Program-made: the position numbers and the translations under genes | The notes under the pieces: model-generated | Seen by the model: the letters and a program-made list of their open reading frames with translations, nothing else | Told to the model about the DNA's origin: nothing | The model's database searches: none | Part shown: positions 25,611 through 32,831 of the stretch, piece after piece | Layout of the letters: each line of letters begins with the position of its first letter | Position numbering within the stretch: the stretch's first letter is position 1 | DNA from: an uncultured Clostridium sp. | GTDB lineage: Bacteria; Bacillota; Clostridia; Lachnospirales; Lachnospiraceae | DNA length: 35,943 nt | NCBI GenBank assembly: GCA_900539185.1 | Contig: UQBG01000021.1 | Location: 1 to 35,943 of the forward strand | Direction of reading: 5' to 3'

Positions 25611-25678
25611 CGTTCATTTCTCCCTTCTGTTCTACCTATTGTTTTTTGATATTGCAGTGATTTTTATTCAAAGAGTTT

Positions 25679-25741
25679 AAAAAAACCCGGGCAAACTGAG
25701 AATTCTAAACTTAAATTTTAAAATTCTCAACTTGTCCGGGT
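25679..25741 (-). terminator. Intrinsic terminator inside the ptsH leader (attenuator)
   Basis: On the minus strand ACCCGG (25741-25736), TTG-paired CAA and GAGAATT segments pair with AATTCTC and CCGGGT (25690-25685), followed by a run of seven T. It lies between the ptsH promoter and the ptsH start, with no minus-strand gene before it, so it should stop transcription unless an antiterminator forms. Confidence 0.8.
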
Positions 25742-25765
25742 CATGCCAACTCAATGTTACACCCC
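25736..25765 (-). promoter_or_regulatory. Possible GlcT/LicT-type RNA antiterminator target overlapping the leader terminator
   Basis: Minus-strand GGGTGTAAC, then GAGTT, then GGCATGACCC could form GGGT/ACCC pairing that uses the same ACCC bases as the terminator's 5' arm, making the two structures exclusive. GTGTNAC and GGCATGA recall the ptsG target of B. subtilis GlcT as I remember it. The upper stem is weak, so this is tentative. Confidence 0.35.
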
Positions 25766-25804
25766 GTTACGGAGTATGTAATTCAATCACTTGCTTATAG
25801 TTGT

Positions 25805-25833
25805 ATATTATGATAAAACTCATTCTTTGTCAA
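25805..25833 (-). promoter_or_regulatory. Sigma-A promoter of the ptsH-ptsI operon
   Basis: Minus-strand TTGACA (25833-25828) and TAATAT (25810-25805) are 17 bp apart. Transcription from about 25798 gives a leader of about 190 bases before ptsH. Confidence 0.8.
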
Positions 25834-25900
25834 TTACCAAAATACAAATTTCATCTGATTTTTCCGCATTCTTTATGAAGGCTGTTCCATTATTTTTTTC

Positions 25901-25929
25901 TTGCATTTTTTGACGGCTGCGAGTACAAT
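25901..25929 (+). promoter_or_regulatory. Candidate promoter of the riboflavin operon
   Basis: TTGCAT (25901-25906) and TACAAT (25924-25929) are 17 bp apart. The predicted start, near 25937, falls just before the FMN riboswitch. Confidence 0.55.
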
Positions 25930-25945
25930 GTCGGTAGTTGAGATA

Positions 25946-26052
25946 GTTCTTCGGGGCAGGGTGTGATTCCCTACCGGCGGTACAGCCCGCGAGCCATATG
26001 GCATGATTCGGTGTGATTCCGAAGCCGACAGTATAGTCTGGAGGAAAGAAGA
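25946..26052 (+). promoter_or_regulatory. FMN riboswitch (RFN element)
   Basis: All conserved blocks are present in order: TTCTTCGGGGCAGGG, GTGTGATTCCCTACCGGCGG, CAGCCCGCGAGCC, GGTGTGATTCCGAAGCCGAC and AGTATAGTCTGGA, closed by GAAAGAAG to form P1. It binds FMN and lowers expression of the downstream riboflavin genes, here most simply by termination at 26083-26107. A CTCATGA-ATA-TCATGAG hairpin (26057-26073) lies between aptamer and terminator. Confidence 0.95.
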
Positions 26053-26082
26053 TTCTCTCATGAATATCATGAGTCTATTCCC

Positions 26083-26107
26083 CGGAATCCACTGGATTCC
26101 GTTTTTT
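26083..26107 (+). terminator. Expression-platform terminator of the FMN riboswitch
   Basis: CGGAATCC (26083-26090) and GGATTCCG (26094-26101) form a perfect 8-bp stem with an ACT loop, then six T. GATTCCG within the aptamer (26015-26021) can pair with the terminator's 5' arm, a plausible antiterminator in the FMN-free state. Confidence 0.85.
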
Positions 26108-26218
26108 ATTGTCATTTTCACTGCCCCATATCTGATCGGGGTATATTCATTCCCGATACAAAAACGAGCTATCACCAGCACAGTGCTCAAAAGCAGTTGT
26201 GAAAAAAGGAGTGTTATT

Positions 26219-26788
26219 ATGCGAAAACTGGCTATATTTTTTCCGGGTATCGGCTATCATACAGATAAGCCCCTGCTCTACTACAGCCGCAAGCTGGCAA
26301 AGCAGGCCGGTTATGAAACCATCGATGTGCAATATGGCGGTTTTCCATCTGATGTAAAGGGAAACCCCCAAAAAATGAAACAGGCATTTGTGAGTGCTCT
26401 TGCACAGACGGAAACCTGTCTTCAGCATGTAGACCTTTTATCCTATGACCGATTACTGTTTGTATCAAAGAGTGTCGGCACTGCCGTTGCAGCCGCTTAT
26501 GCTGCCAGCAAAAAGGTCTTGCCTGCACAGGTCTTCTACACGCCGGTGGAAGCCTCCTTTTCATTTATCCGCCCGGATGGCATCGTATTTACCGGTACAA
26601 AGGATCCATGGGTAGAAACGGATATCGTAAGAACAAACTGTAACCGCCTCGGACTGCCACTGACGATCATCCCGGATGCCAATCATTCTCTGGAAACCGG
26701 AGATCCCCTTCAGGATCTGGCTGTCTTAAGTCAGGTTATGACCATCACAAAGAACTATATCGACCGGATAGGAAAGGAGCAGCCATGA
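26219..26788 (+). CDS. Small alpha/beta hydrolase, first gene of the riboflavin operon
   Basis: A 189-residue cytosolic protein with alpha/beta-hydrolase features. It opens with a beta strand and FFPGIGYHTD (oxyanion-loop-like). The nucleophile elbow is VSKSVG (S85), the acid is in TGTKDPWV (D129) and the histidine in DANHSLE (H156), so the triad is complete. It is short for the fold, with almost no cap. ATG 26219 has AAGGAG seven bases upstream; the reading frame is open further upstream, but that would run through the riboswitch and terminator. Its stop overlaps the ribD start by 4 bp, so it is under FMN control. No alpha/beta hydrolase is needed for riboflavin synthesis; a role in flavin precursor or ester metabolism is conceivable. 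Exact function unknown. Confidence 0.85.
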   Translation: MRKLAIFFPGIGYHTDKPLLYYSRKLAKQAGYETIDVQYGGFPSDVKGNPQKMKQAFVSALAQTETCLQHVDLLSYDRLLFVSKSVGTAVAAAYAASKKVLPAQVFYTPVEASFSFIRPDGIVFTGTKDPWVETDIVRTNCNRLGLPLTIIPDANHSLETGDPLQDLAVLSQVMTITKNYIDRIGKEQP

Positions 26789-27873
26789 CAGATGTAGAAA
26801 TCATGCGGCATGCCATATCGTTAGCTACCCGCGCCGTCGGACACACCAATCCGAATCCCATGGTCGGAGCCGTAGTCGTAAAGGACGGGCGTATCATAGG
26901 AGAAGGCTATCATCAGCAGATTGGTGGACTTCATGCAGAACGAAATGCTTTGGCAAACTGCGCGGAATCGCCGGAAGGTGCCACCATTTATGTGACATTG
27001 GAGCCCTGCTGCCACTATGGCAAGACACCGCCCTGCACAGAGGCCATTATCGAACATAAACTGGCAAAGGTTGTCATCGGTTCCCGTGATCCGAACCCAA
27101 AGGTATCCGGCAAGGGCGTGCAAATGCTGCGTGCAGCCGGAATCGAGGTCATCGAGGACTTCCTGCGGGAGGAATGTGATGCTATTAACCCGGTCTTTTT
27201 CCATTATATAAAGGAAAAGCATCCATATATCGCACTAAAGTATGCTATGACTGCCGATGGCAAAATCGCTGTTAATACCGGAGCCTCCCAGTGGATCACC
27301 GGTGAAGCAGCGCGCCGGCATGTCCACGAACTGCGGAACTACTATCGGGGGATTCTGGTGGGTCTGGGTACCGTCTTACAGGATAATCCGATGCTGACCT
27401 GCCGGATTCCGGGCGGACGCCAGCCGGTTCGTATCGTCTGTGACAGTCATTTACGGATTCCTCTGAACTGCAATCTGTGCAATTCTACGGATCAGGCACC
27501 CCTGATTGTCGCCTGCACAGATCCTTCCGAGCAAAAGAAACAAGCCTTGGAGGAAAAGGGTGTTCAGGTGCTGGTTGTAAAGGAAACAGATCACAGACCG
27601 GATCTGTCAGATCTGCTTATTAAGCTCGGTCAAATGGATATCGACGGTATTCTGGTAGAAGGCGGCGGCACGATCAATGCTTCCTTTATAGAAGCCGGTC
27701 TGGTTCAACATATCTACGCTTATGTGGGAGCTCAGATCTTCGGCGGCACAACCTTCTATACACCGGTCAGCGGAACCGGTATTCAGGCCGTCAGTGATAG
27801 TTTGAAGCTGGTTGCACCAAAGGTTCAGATCTTTGATCCGGATGTCCTAATCGAGTACGATGTGCAACAGTAA
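26785..27873 (+). CDS. ribD: Bifunctional riboflavin deaminase/reductase RibD
   Basis: A 362-residue enzyme doing two riboflavin steps: deamination of the diaminopyrimidine product of GTP cyclohydrolase II, then NADPH reduction of its ribosyl chain. The N-terminal deaminase (residues 1-145) has zinc site GLHAERNAL (H50, catalytic E52) and EPCCHYGKTPPC (C75, C84). The reductase (about 150-360) has KYAMTADGKIA, SQWITGEAAR and ILVEGGGTINASF. It overlaps the hydrolase gene by 4 bp (ATGA), with GGAG upstream, and lies 10 bp before ribE. Confidence 0.97.
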   Translation: MTDVEIMRHAISLATRAVGHTNPNPMVGAVVVKDGRIIGEGYHQQIGGLHAERNALANCAESPEGATIYVTLEPCCHYGKTPPCTEAIIEHKLAKVVIGSRDPNPKVSGKGVQMLRAAGIEVIEDFLREECDAINPVFFHYIKEKHPYIALKYAMTADGKIAVNTGASQWITGEAARRHVHELRNYYRGILVGLGTVLQDNPMLTCRIPGGRQPVRIVCDSHLRIPLNCNLCNSTDQAPLIVACTDPSEQKKQALEEKGVQVLVVKETDHRPDLSDLLIKLGQMDIDGILVEGGGTINASFIEAGLVQHIYAYVGAQIFGGTTFYTPVSGTGIQAVSDSLKLVAPKVQIFDPDVLIEYDVQQ

Positions 27874-27883
27874 GGAGGGTTCT

Positions 27884-28534
27884 ATGTTTACAGGTATTAT
27901 AGAGGAAACGGGAACTGTGAAAAAGATGATCAGTGAACAGATCTCCGGTTCTATCGAAATAAAAGCCGATCATGTACTGGAGGGTACCAACATCGGAGAC
28001 AGTATCGCCGTCAATGGTGTCTGTCTGACCGTCACCCATATCCAAAAAGATGGATTTACCGCCGATGTCATGGCAGAAACCCTGCGAAAAACAAATCTCG
28101 GCAGTCTTCCGATCGGCGGGCGGGTGAATCTGGAACGTGCAATGTCTGCGGGTGGCCGATTCGGCGGTCACATCGTCAGCGGTCACATAGACGGTACCGG
28201 TACGATTCAGTCCTTAAACCGGGAAGGCAATGCGGTCTGGGTTACTATCGCTGCTCCGGCTTCGATCCTGCATCTCATCGTCATGAAGGGATCCATCGCC
28301 ATTGACGGAATCAGTCTGACCGTTGCTTATGTCGATGACTCTGTCTTCAAGGTATCTGTCATCCCACATACCGGGGAGGAAACAACCCTGTTGACCAGAA
28401 AGCCGGGCGATGTTGTGAATCTGGAAAATGATATTGTCGGAAAATATGTAGAACGTCTGCTGACACCTTATACAGAACCAAAGCAGACGGAATCTGCGAT
28501 CACCATGGATTTCTTACGAGAACATGGTTTCTAA
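27884..28534 (+). CDS. ribE: Riboflavin synthase alpha subunit
   Basis: A 216-residue riboflavin synthase, which dismutates two lumazine molecules to riboflavin and its pyrimidine precursor. Two similar lumazine-binding halves are visible: MFTGIIEETG and GDSIAVNGVCLTVT in the first, GGRFGGHIVSGHIDGTG and KGSIAIDGISLTV in the second. I chose ATG 27884 because TAAGGAGG lies just upstream and MFTGIIEE is the family N-terminus; an in-frame ATG at 27860 would overlap ribD. Confidence 0.97.
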   Translation: MFTGIIEETGTVKKMISEQISGSIEIKADHVLEGTNIGDSIAVNGVCLTVTHIQKDGFTADVMAETLRKTNLGSLPIGGRVNLERAMSAGGRFGGHIVSGHIDGTGTIQSLNREGNAVWVTIAAPASILHLIVMKGSIAIDGISLTVAYVDDSVFKVSVIPHTGEETTLLTRKPGDVVNLENDIVGKYVERLLTPYTEPKQTESAITMDFLREHGF

Positions 28535-28563
28535 CAGTTACCACTAAGGAGGTTATATATATT

Positions 28564-29775
28564 ATGGATTTTGAATTTGCTACTATTGAACAGGCACTGG
28601 ATGCCTTACGTGCCGGAAAGATCATCCTTTGTACCGATGATCCCGACCGTGAAAATGAAGGAGACTTTATCTGTGCCGCAGAATATGCAACCGGAGAAAA
28701 TATTAATTTCATGGCCGTACACGGAAAAGGTCTGATCTGCATGCCGATGTGTAAGGATCTGGCTGACAAGCTGAATATCCCTCAGATGGTATCGGAAAAC
28801 ACCGATAATCACTGCACCGCATTTACCGTTTCGATCGACCATGTAGATACCACCACCGGTATTTCAGCCTTTGAGCGATCCATCACTGCGATGAAGGCTG
28901 TCGCCGATGATGCTCAGCCGGGTGACTTCCGCCGTCCCGGACATATGTTTCCTCTGGTCGCCAGACACGGCGGTGTTCTGGTAAGAAACGGTCACACGGA
29001 GGCAACCGTTGATCTTATGCGGCTGGCCGGCTTAAAGCAATGCGGTCTTTGCTGTGAGATCATGGCAGACGACGGACATATGATGCGGACACCGGAGCTA
29101 AAGAAGATTGCACAGCAGTATCAGATCCCATTTATTACGATCAAGGATCTGCAGGACTACTGCCGCCTGCATGAAAAGCATGTCAGTCGGGAAGCGACGG
29201 TCAAGCTTCCGACCAAATACGGAGAATTCAAGGCTTACGGATATGTCAGTGATATCACCGGGGAACATCACATCGCTCTGGTAAAGGGTGACATCGGCGA
29301 CGGAAAGGATGTTCTGTGCCGCGTTCACTCCGAATGTCTGACCGGAGATGTCTTCGGATCTCTGCGCTGTGACTGCGGCGATCAGTTAGCCAGTGCCCTA
29401 AAACAGATTGAAAAGGAAGGTCGAGGCGTTCTGCTCTATATGCGTCAGGAGGGCCGAGGCATCGGTCTGATCAACAAGCTAAAGGCCTATGAACTTCAGG
29501 AACAGGGACGTGATACGGTAGAAGCCAATCTGGATCTGGGCTTTGCTCCGGATCTTCGGGAATACTGGGTTGGTGCTCAGATCTTACGGGATCTGGGAAT
29601 CAAGGAGCTTCGCCTGCTGACTAACAACCCAAGCAAGATCTACGGTCTGGATGGTTACGGACTGACGATCAAGGAACGTGTACCGATCGAGGTACCGGTA
29701 CAGAAGTTTGACCAGTTCTATATGAAGACAAAGGAACAGAAAATGGGACACATTTTCACCCATCATATCGAGTAA
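28564..29775 (+). CDS. ribBA: Bifunctional DHBP synthase / GTP cyclohydrolase II
   Basis: A 403-residue fusion making both committed riboflavin precursors. Residues 1 to about 205 are 3,4-dihydroxy-2-butanone 4-phosphate synthase (DDPDRENEGDFI, RRPGHMFPLVA, RNGHTEATVDL). Residues about 206-403 are GTP cyclohydrolase II, with zinc cysteines in VHSECLTGDVFGSLRCDCG and MRQEGRGIGLINK. Both halves look intact. AAGGAGG lies before the ATG. It is 29 bp after ribE and 44 bp before ribH. Confidence 0.97.
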   Translation: MDFEFATIEQALDALRAGKIILCTDDPDRENEGDFICAAEYATGENINFMAVHGKGLICMPMCKDLADKLNIPQMVSENTDNHCTAFTVSIDHVDTTTGISAFERSITAMKAVADDAQPGDFRRPGHMFPLVARHGGVLVRNGHTEATVDLMRLAGLKQCGLCCEIMADDGHMMRTPELKKIAQQYQIPFITIKDLQDYCRLHEKHVSREATVKLPTKYGEFKAYGYVSDITGEHHIALVKGDIGDGKDVLCRVHSECLTGDVFGSLRCDCGDQLASALKQIEKEGRGVLLYMRQEGRGIGLINKLKAYELQEQGRDTVEANLDLGFAPDLREYWVGAQILRDLGIKELRLLTNNPSKIYGLDGYGLTIKERVPIEVPVQKFDQFYMKTKEQKMGHIFTHHIE

Positions 29776-29819
29776 CATTATAAACAAAAACAATAAAAAC
29801 CTAAAGGAGGATCTATACA

Positions 29820-30284
29820 ATGAATACATTAGAAGGTATGTTAGTTGCAAAGGAAGGCATGAAGGTCGGCATCGTCGTTGCCCGATTCAATGAGTTCATC
29901 ACCAATAAGCTGCTGGGTGGTGCTGTCGACGGTCTGACTCGCCACGGAGTCGCAGATGATAACATCACAACCGCATGGGTACCGGGTGCATTTGAGATTC
30001 CATTGATTGCTGAAAAGATGGCAAAATCCGGAAAGTATGATGCCGTTATTTGTCTGGGTGCTGTAATCCGTGGTGCTACCAGCCACTATGACTATGTCTG
30101 CAATGAAGTATCAAAGGGTGTTGCTCAGGTCTCTCTTCAGTCTGAGATCCCGGTTCTGTTCGGTGTTGTTACAACCGAAAATATTGAACAGGCAATCGAG
30201 CGTGCCGGAACAAAGGCAGGCAATAAGGGCTATGACTGTGCACTCTCTGCCATTGAGATGGCAAATCTGATTAATCAGATCTAA
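29820..30284 (+). CDS. ribH: 6,7-dimethyl-8-ribityllumazine synthase
   Basis: A 154-residue lumazine synthase that condenses the ribitylamino-uracil with the butanone phosphate from RibBA; homologues form icosahedral 60-mers. Landmarks are VVARFNEFITNKLLGGAVDGL, VPGAFEIPLIAEKMA and LGAVIRGATSHYDYV with the active-site His. Length is normal. It is the last rib gene before a strong terminator. No phosphatase for the ribitylamino-uracil phosphate step is encoded in this operon. Confidence 0.97.
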   Translation: MNTLEGMLVAKEGMKVGIVVARFNEFITNKLLGGAVDGLTRHGVADDNITTAWVPGAFEIPLIAEKMAKSGKYDAVICLGAVIRGATSHYDYVCNEVSKGVAQVSLQSEIPVLFGVVTTENIEQAIERAGTKAGNKGYDCALSAIEMANLINQI

Positions 30285-30314
30285 TCCCGGTCAAATCTAA
30301 TCAACATACAAAAT

Positions 30315-30363
30315 GAAGATAAGAAAAAGACACTGCATCTAACAGTGTCTTTTTCTTATCTTC
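30315..30363. terminator. Very long bidirectional terminator
   Basis: A perfect 21-bp stem (30315-30335 with 30343-30363) encloses a 7-base CATCTAA loop; AAAAAGACACTG and CAGTGTCTTTTT form the core. It sits between ribH and the convergent small membrane protein gene and probably ends both transcripts. Confidence 0.9.
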
Positions 30364-30389
30364 CTGTAAGTGTAAACTACGCTTTACCG

Positions 30390-30764
30390 TCAGCCCTCAT
30401 ACTCTGCACTTCCATAGCCCAGAATCAATGCCGAAATGCCTGGAAGCAGCGCGGAAAAGATCGCAAATCCGGTACCTTTGCCAAACTTCTTAGCAGTCTG
30501 AAACCACATGATGATTCCAACAATTACATTTGCACCCGGTATCAATGCTAACAGTCCCAGCAAACCACTGCCAAATGCAATCCTTCCCATGCAGATCAGG
30601 TTATAGATTGGGATAATACATCCCCATCCAGGCTGCCCGGCCTTCTTATAAAGCTTCCATAGAGCCACGATCTCAATAACTGCAAGAACCAATGAAATAA
30701 TACTGCTAACAACTGTAACGGCTGCATTCGCTCCATCCATTGCATAATAGGTATCACTATACAT
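30390..30764 (-). CDS. Small multi-pass membrane protein (DUF5684-like)
   Basis: A 124-residue hydrophobic protein with about four membrane segments: AAVTVVSSIISLVLAVIEIVA, a segment around WGCIIPIYNLICMGRIA, LLGLLALIPGANVIVGIIMWF, and GFAIFSALLPGISALILGY. The KKAGQPGW and IPIYN motifs are typical of DUF5684-type proteins, often annotated near signal peptidases. Function is unknown. It has its own consensus promoter overlapping the trpA end, and a GGGGG-containing ribosome binding site. Confidence 0.8.
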   Translation of the reverse strand: MYSDTYYAMDGANAAVTVVSSIISLVLAVIEIVALWKLYKKAGQPGWGCIIPIYNLICMGRIAFGSGLLGLLALIPGANVIVGIIMWFQTAKKFGKGTGFAIFSALLPGISALILGYGSAEYEG

Positions 30765-30799
30765 GCCTTTTGTCCCCCTTCATTTTATTTTAGAACCTC

Positions 30800-30828
30800 A
30801 TTATACTCTACGCCTTATGTGCTGTCAA
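30800..30828 (-). promoter_or_regulatory. Consensus sigma-A promoter of the small membrane protein gene
   Basis: Minus-strand TTGACA (30828-30823) and TATAAT (30805-30800) are exactly 17 bp apart, starting two bases after the trpA stop codon. Both hexamers are perfect. Confidence 0.85.
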
Positions 30829-30829
30829 A

Positions 30830-31600
30830 TTATGTCAATGCCGCTTTCATCTCCGCGACATACTTACCTACGGTCTTAACTGCATTTCTGCCTTCTGCTG
30901 CTACCTGCTTTACGATCGCACTTCCTACGATTACACCGTCTCCATAGACCGCCATCTGTCGTGCCTGCTCCGGCGTTGCAATACCGAATCCGATTGCTAC
31001 CGGAAGGTCGGTCACTTCCCGAACCAGTGCTACCATTCCTCCGATATCCGATGTAATCTCACTTCTGACACCGGTTACTCCCATAGAGGATACACAGTAG
31101 ATAAAGCCTTCTGCTTCCTTTGCGATCATCTTTATCCGTTCCTTCGAAGTCGGTGCTATGAGGGATATCAGCTCGATTCCATTCTTCTCACACATCGGCT
31201 TTAACTCATCCTTTTCTTCATATGGCATATCCGGAACGATGACACCATCGATACCTGCCTCCTTGCAGTTCTCCATGAACCGCTCACTGCCGTAGCTGTA
31301 AATCGGATTCAGATAGGTCATAAATACCAGTGGTATCGTAACGGTTTTACGTACACGTTTTACCAGTTCAAAAAGCTGATCGGTTGTACAGCCACCCTTC
31401 AGTGCCCGGACATCCGCCTCTTGTATTACAGGGCCCTCTGCGATCGGGTCTGAAAACGGAATACCGATCTCGATGAGATCTGCTCCCTGCTTTACCATTT
31501 CATAAATCAACTGCTCCGTTGTCTCAATATCCGGATCCCCTCCGGTAATAAATGGGATAAATGCCTTACCATGATCAAATGCCTGTTTTATTCTACTCAT
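30830..31600 (-). CDS. trpA: Tryptophan synthase alpha chain
   Basis: A 256-residue TIM-barrel subunit that splits indole-3-glycerol phosphate into indole and glyceraldehyde 3-phosphate, passing indole to TrpB. LIEIGIPFSDPIAEGPVIQ holds the catalytic Glu and Asp, and FMTYLNPIYSYG, YCVSSMGVTGVR and AIGFGIATPEQ are the substrate-loop and phosphate-binding segments. It overlaps the trpB end by 8 bp (ATGAGTAG), with GAGGAG nine bases before the start. It is the last trp gene; no terminator follows directly. Confidence 0.97.
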   Translation of the reverse strand: MSRIKQAFDHGKAFIPFITGGDPDIETTEQLIYEMVKQGADLIEIGIPFSDPIAEGPVIQEADVRALKGGCTTDQLFELVKRVRKTVTIPLVFMTYLNPIYSYGSERFMENCKEAGIDGVIVPDMPYEEKDELKPMCEKNGIELISLIAPTSKERIKMIAKEAEGFIYCVSSMGVTGVRSEITSDIGGMVALVREVTDLPVAIGFGIATPEQARQMAVYGDGVIVGSAIVKQVAAEGRNAVKTVGKYVAEMKAALT

Positions 31601-32783
31601 AAATATTCACTCCTCTGTATCTTGCAATTGCTGCTACATCCTTATCTCCACGACCGGATATATTGACTACGATAATTTTATCTTTTGATAACTCCTTTGC
31701 ATATTTGATTGCATATGCGACTGCATGTGCACTCTCTACCGCCGGAATGATGCCTTCGATCCGGGACAAATATTCAAATGCATTCACGGCCTCCTCATCT
31801 GTGATCGGTACATATCTGGCACGACCGGTTTCATTCAGCATAGCATGCTCCGGTCCGATACCCGGATAATCCAGACCTGCAGAAATGGAATATACCGGTG
31901 CGATCTGTCCGAATTCATTCTGGCAGAACAGGGACTTCATACCATGGAAGATGCCCTTGGTACCGTTCGCTATCGTAGCTGCATTCTTTGGGTTGTCAAC
32001 TCCCAGACCGGCGGCTTCGCATCCGATCAGCTCTACCGATGTATCCGGAATAAAGTCATAGAACGCACCCATTGCATTGCTGCCGCCACCGACACATGCG
32101 ATCACTGCATCCGGCAGTCGTCCTTCCTTCTCCATCAACTGCTGCTTGATTTCTTTTCCGATCACGTTCTGGAAGTCTCTAACGATCATCGGAAACGGAT
32201 GTGGACCCATAACGGATCCCAGTACATACAGCGTATCATCTACTCGCTTAGACCACTCCCGCATGGTTTCATTTACAGCATCCTTTAATGTCATCGTACC
32301 GCTGGTTACCGGATGTACCTTTGCACCCAGCAGTTCCATACGGTAAACATTTAATGCCTGCCGTTCCGTATCCTCTTTTCCCATAAAGATCTCACATTCC
32401 ATGCCCATTAAGGCAGCGGCTGTAGCGGTTGCAACACCATGCTGTCCGGCTCCGGTCTCTGCGATGACTCTTGTCTTTCCCATACGTTTTGCTAACAATA
32501 CCTGACCTAATACATTATTGATCTTATGGGAACCGGTATGATTCAGATCCTCCCGCTTCAGATAGATCTTTGCACCGCCCAGATCCTCTGTCATCCGTTT
32601 TGCTTCATAGAGCAGAGACGGTCTGCCGGCATAATTCTTTAACAGATCATTTAATTCATTTACAAAGTCCGGATCGTTCTTATAATGCTCATATGCCTCT
32701 TCTACCTCATGAACTGCGGTCATAAGTGTTTCCGGCACATATTGTCCACCATACTCTCCATATCTTCCCGTTGTTTTACTCAT
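31593..32783 (-). CDS. trpB: Tryptophan synthase beta chain
   Basis: A 396-residue PLP enzyme that joins indole and serine to make tryptophan. KTTGRYGEYGGQYVPETLM is the usual N-terminus, the PLP lysine is in NHTGSHKINN, followed by AETGAGQHGVATA and the phosphate-binding CVGGGSNAMGAF. I prefer ATG 32783 (MSKTTG); an in-frame GTG at 32795 is possible, and neither has a strong ribosome binding site. It is of the standard TrpB1 type and lies 48 bp after trpCF. Confidence 0.97.
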   Translation of the reverse strand: MSKTTGRYGEYGGQYVPETLMTAVHEVEEAYEHYKNDPDFVNELNDLLKNYAGRPSLLYEAKRMTEDLGGAKIYLKREDLNHTGSHKINNVLGQVLLAKRMGKTRVIAETGAGQHGVATATAAALMGMECEIFMGKEDTERQALNVYRMELLGAKVHPVTSGTMTLKDAVNETMREWSKRVDDTLYVLGSVMGPHPFPMIVRDFQNVIGKEIKQQLMEKEGRLPDAVIACVGGGSNAMGAFYDFIPDTSVELIGCEAAGLGVDNPKNAATIANGTKGIFHGMKSLFCQNEFGQIAPVYSISAGLDYPGIGPEHAMLNETGRARYVPITDEEAVNAFEYLSRIEGIIPAVESAHAVAYAIKYAKELSKDKIIVVNISGRGDKDVAAIARYRGVNIYE

Positions 32784-32831
32784 CTTTTCTCTCACTTTCT
32801 TTTGTCTTCTAACTCAATCTATCTTTTTATT

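Noticed and set aside
25679..25741. Terminator of an upstream minus-strand gene
   Set aside because: No minus-strand gene lies upstream (the riboflavin operon runs the other way), and the ptsH promoter lies just before it, so it is a leader terminator.
26003..26218. N-terminal extension of the alpha/beta hydrolase frame, with a hydrophobic stretch resembling a membrane helix
   Set aside because: It runs through the FMN aptamer and the terminator hairpin. The ATG at 26219 has a good ribosome binding site, so the open frame is accidental.
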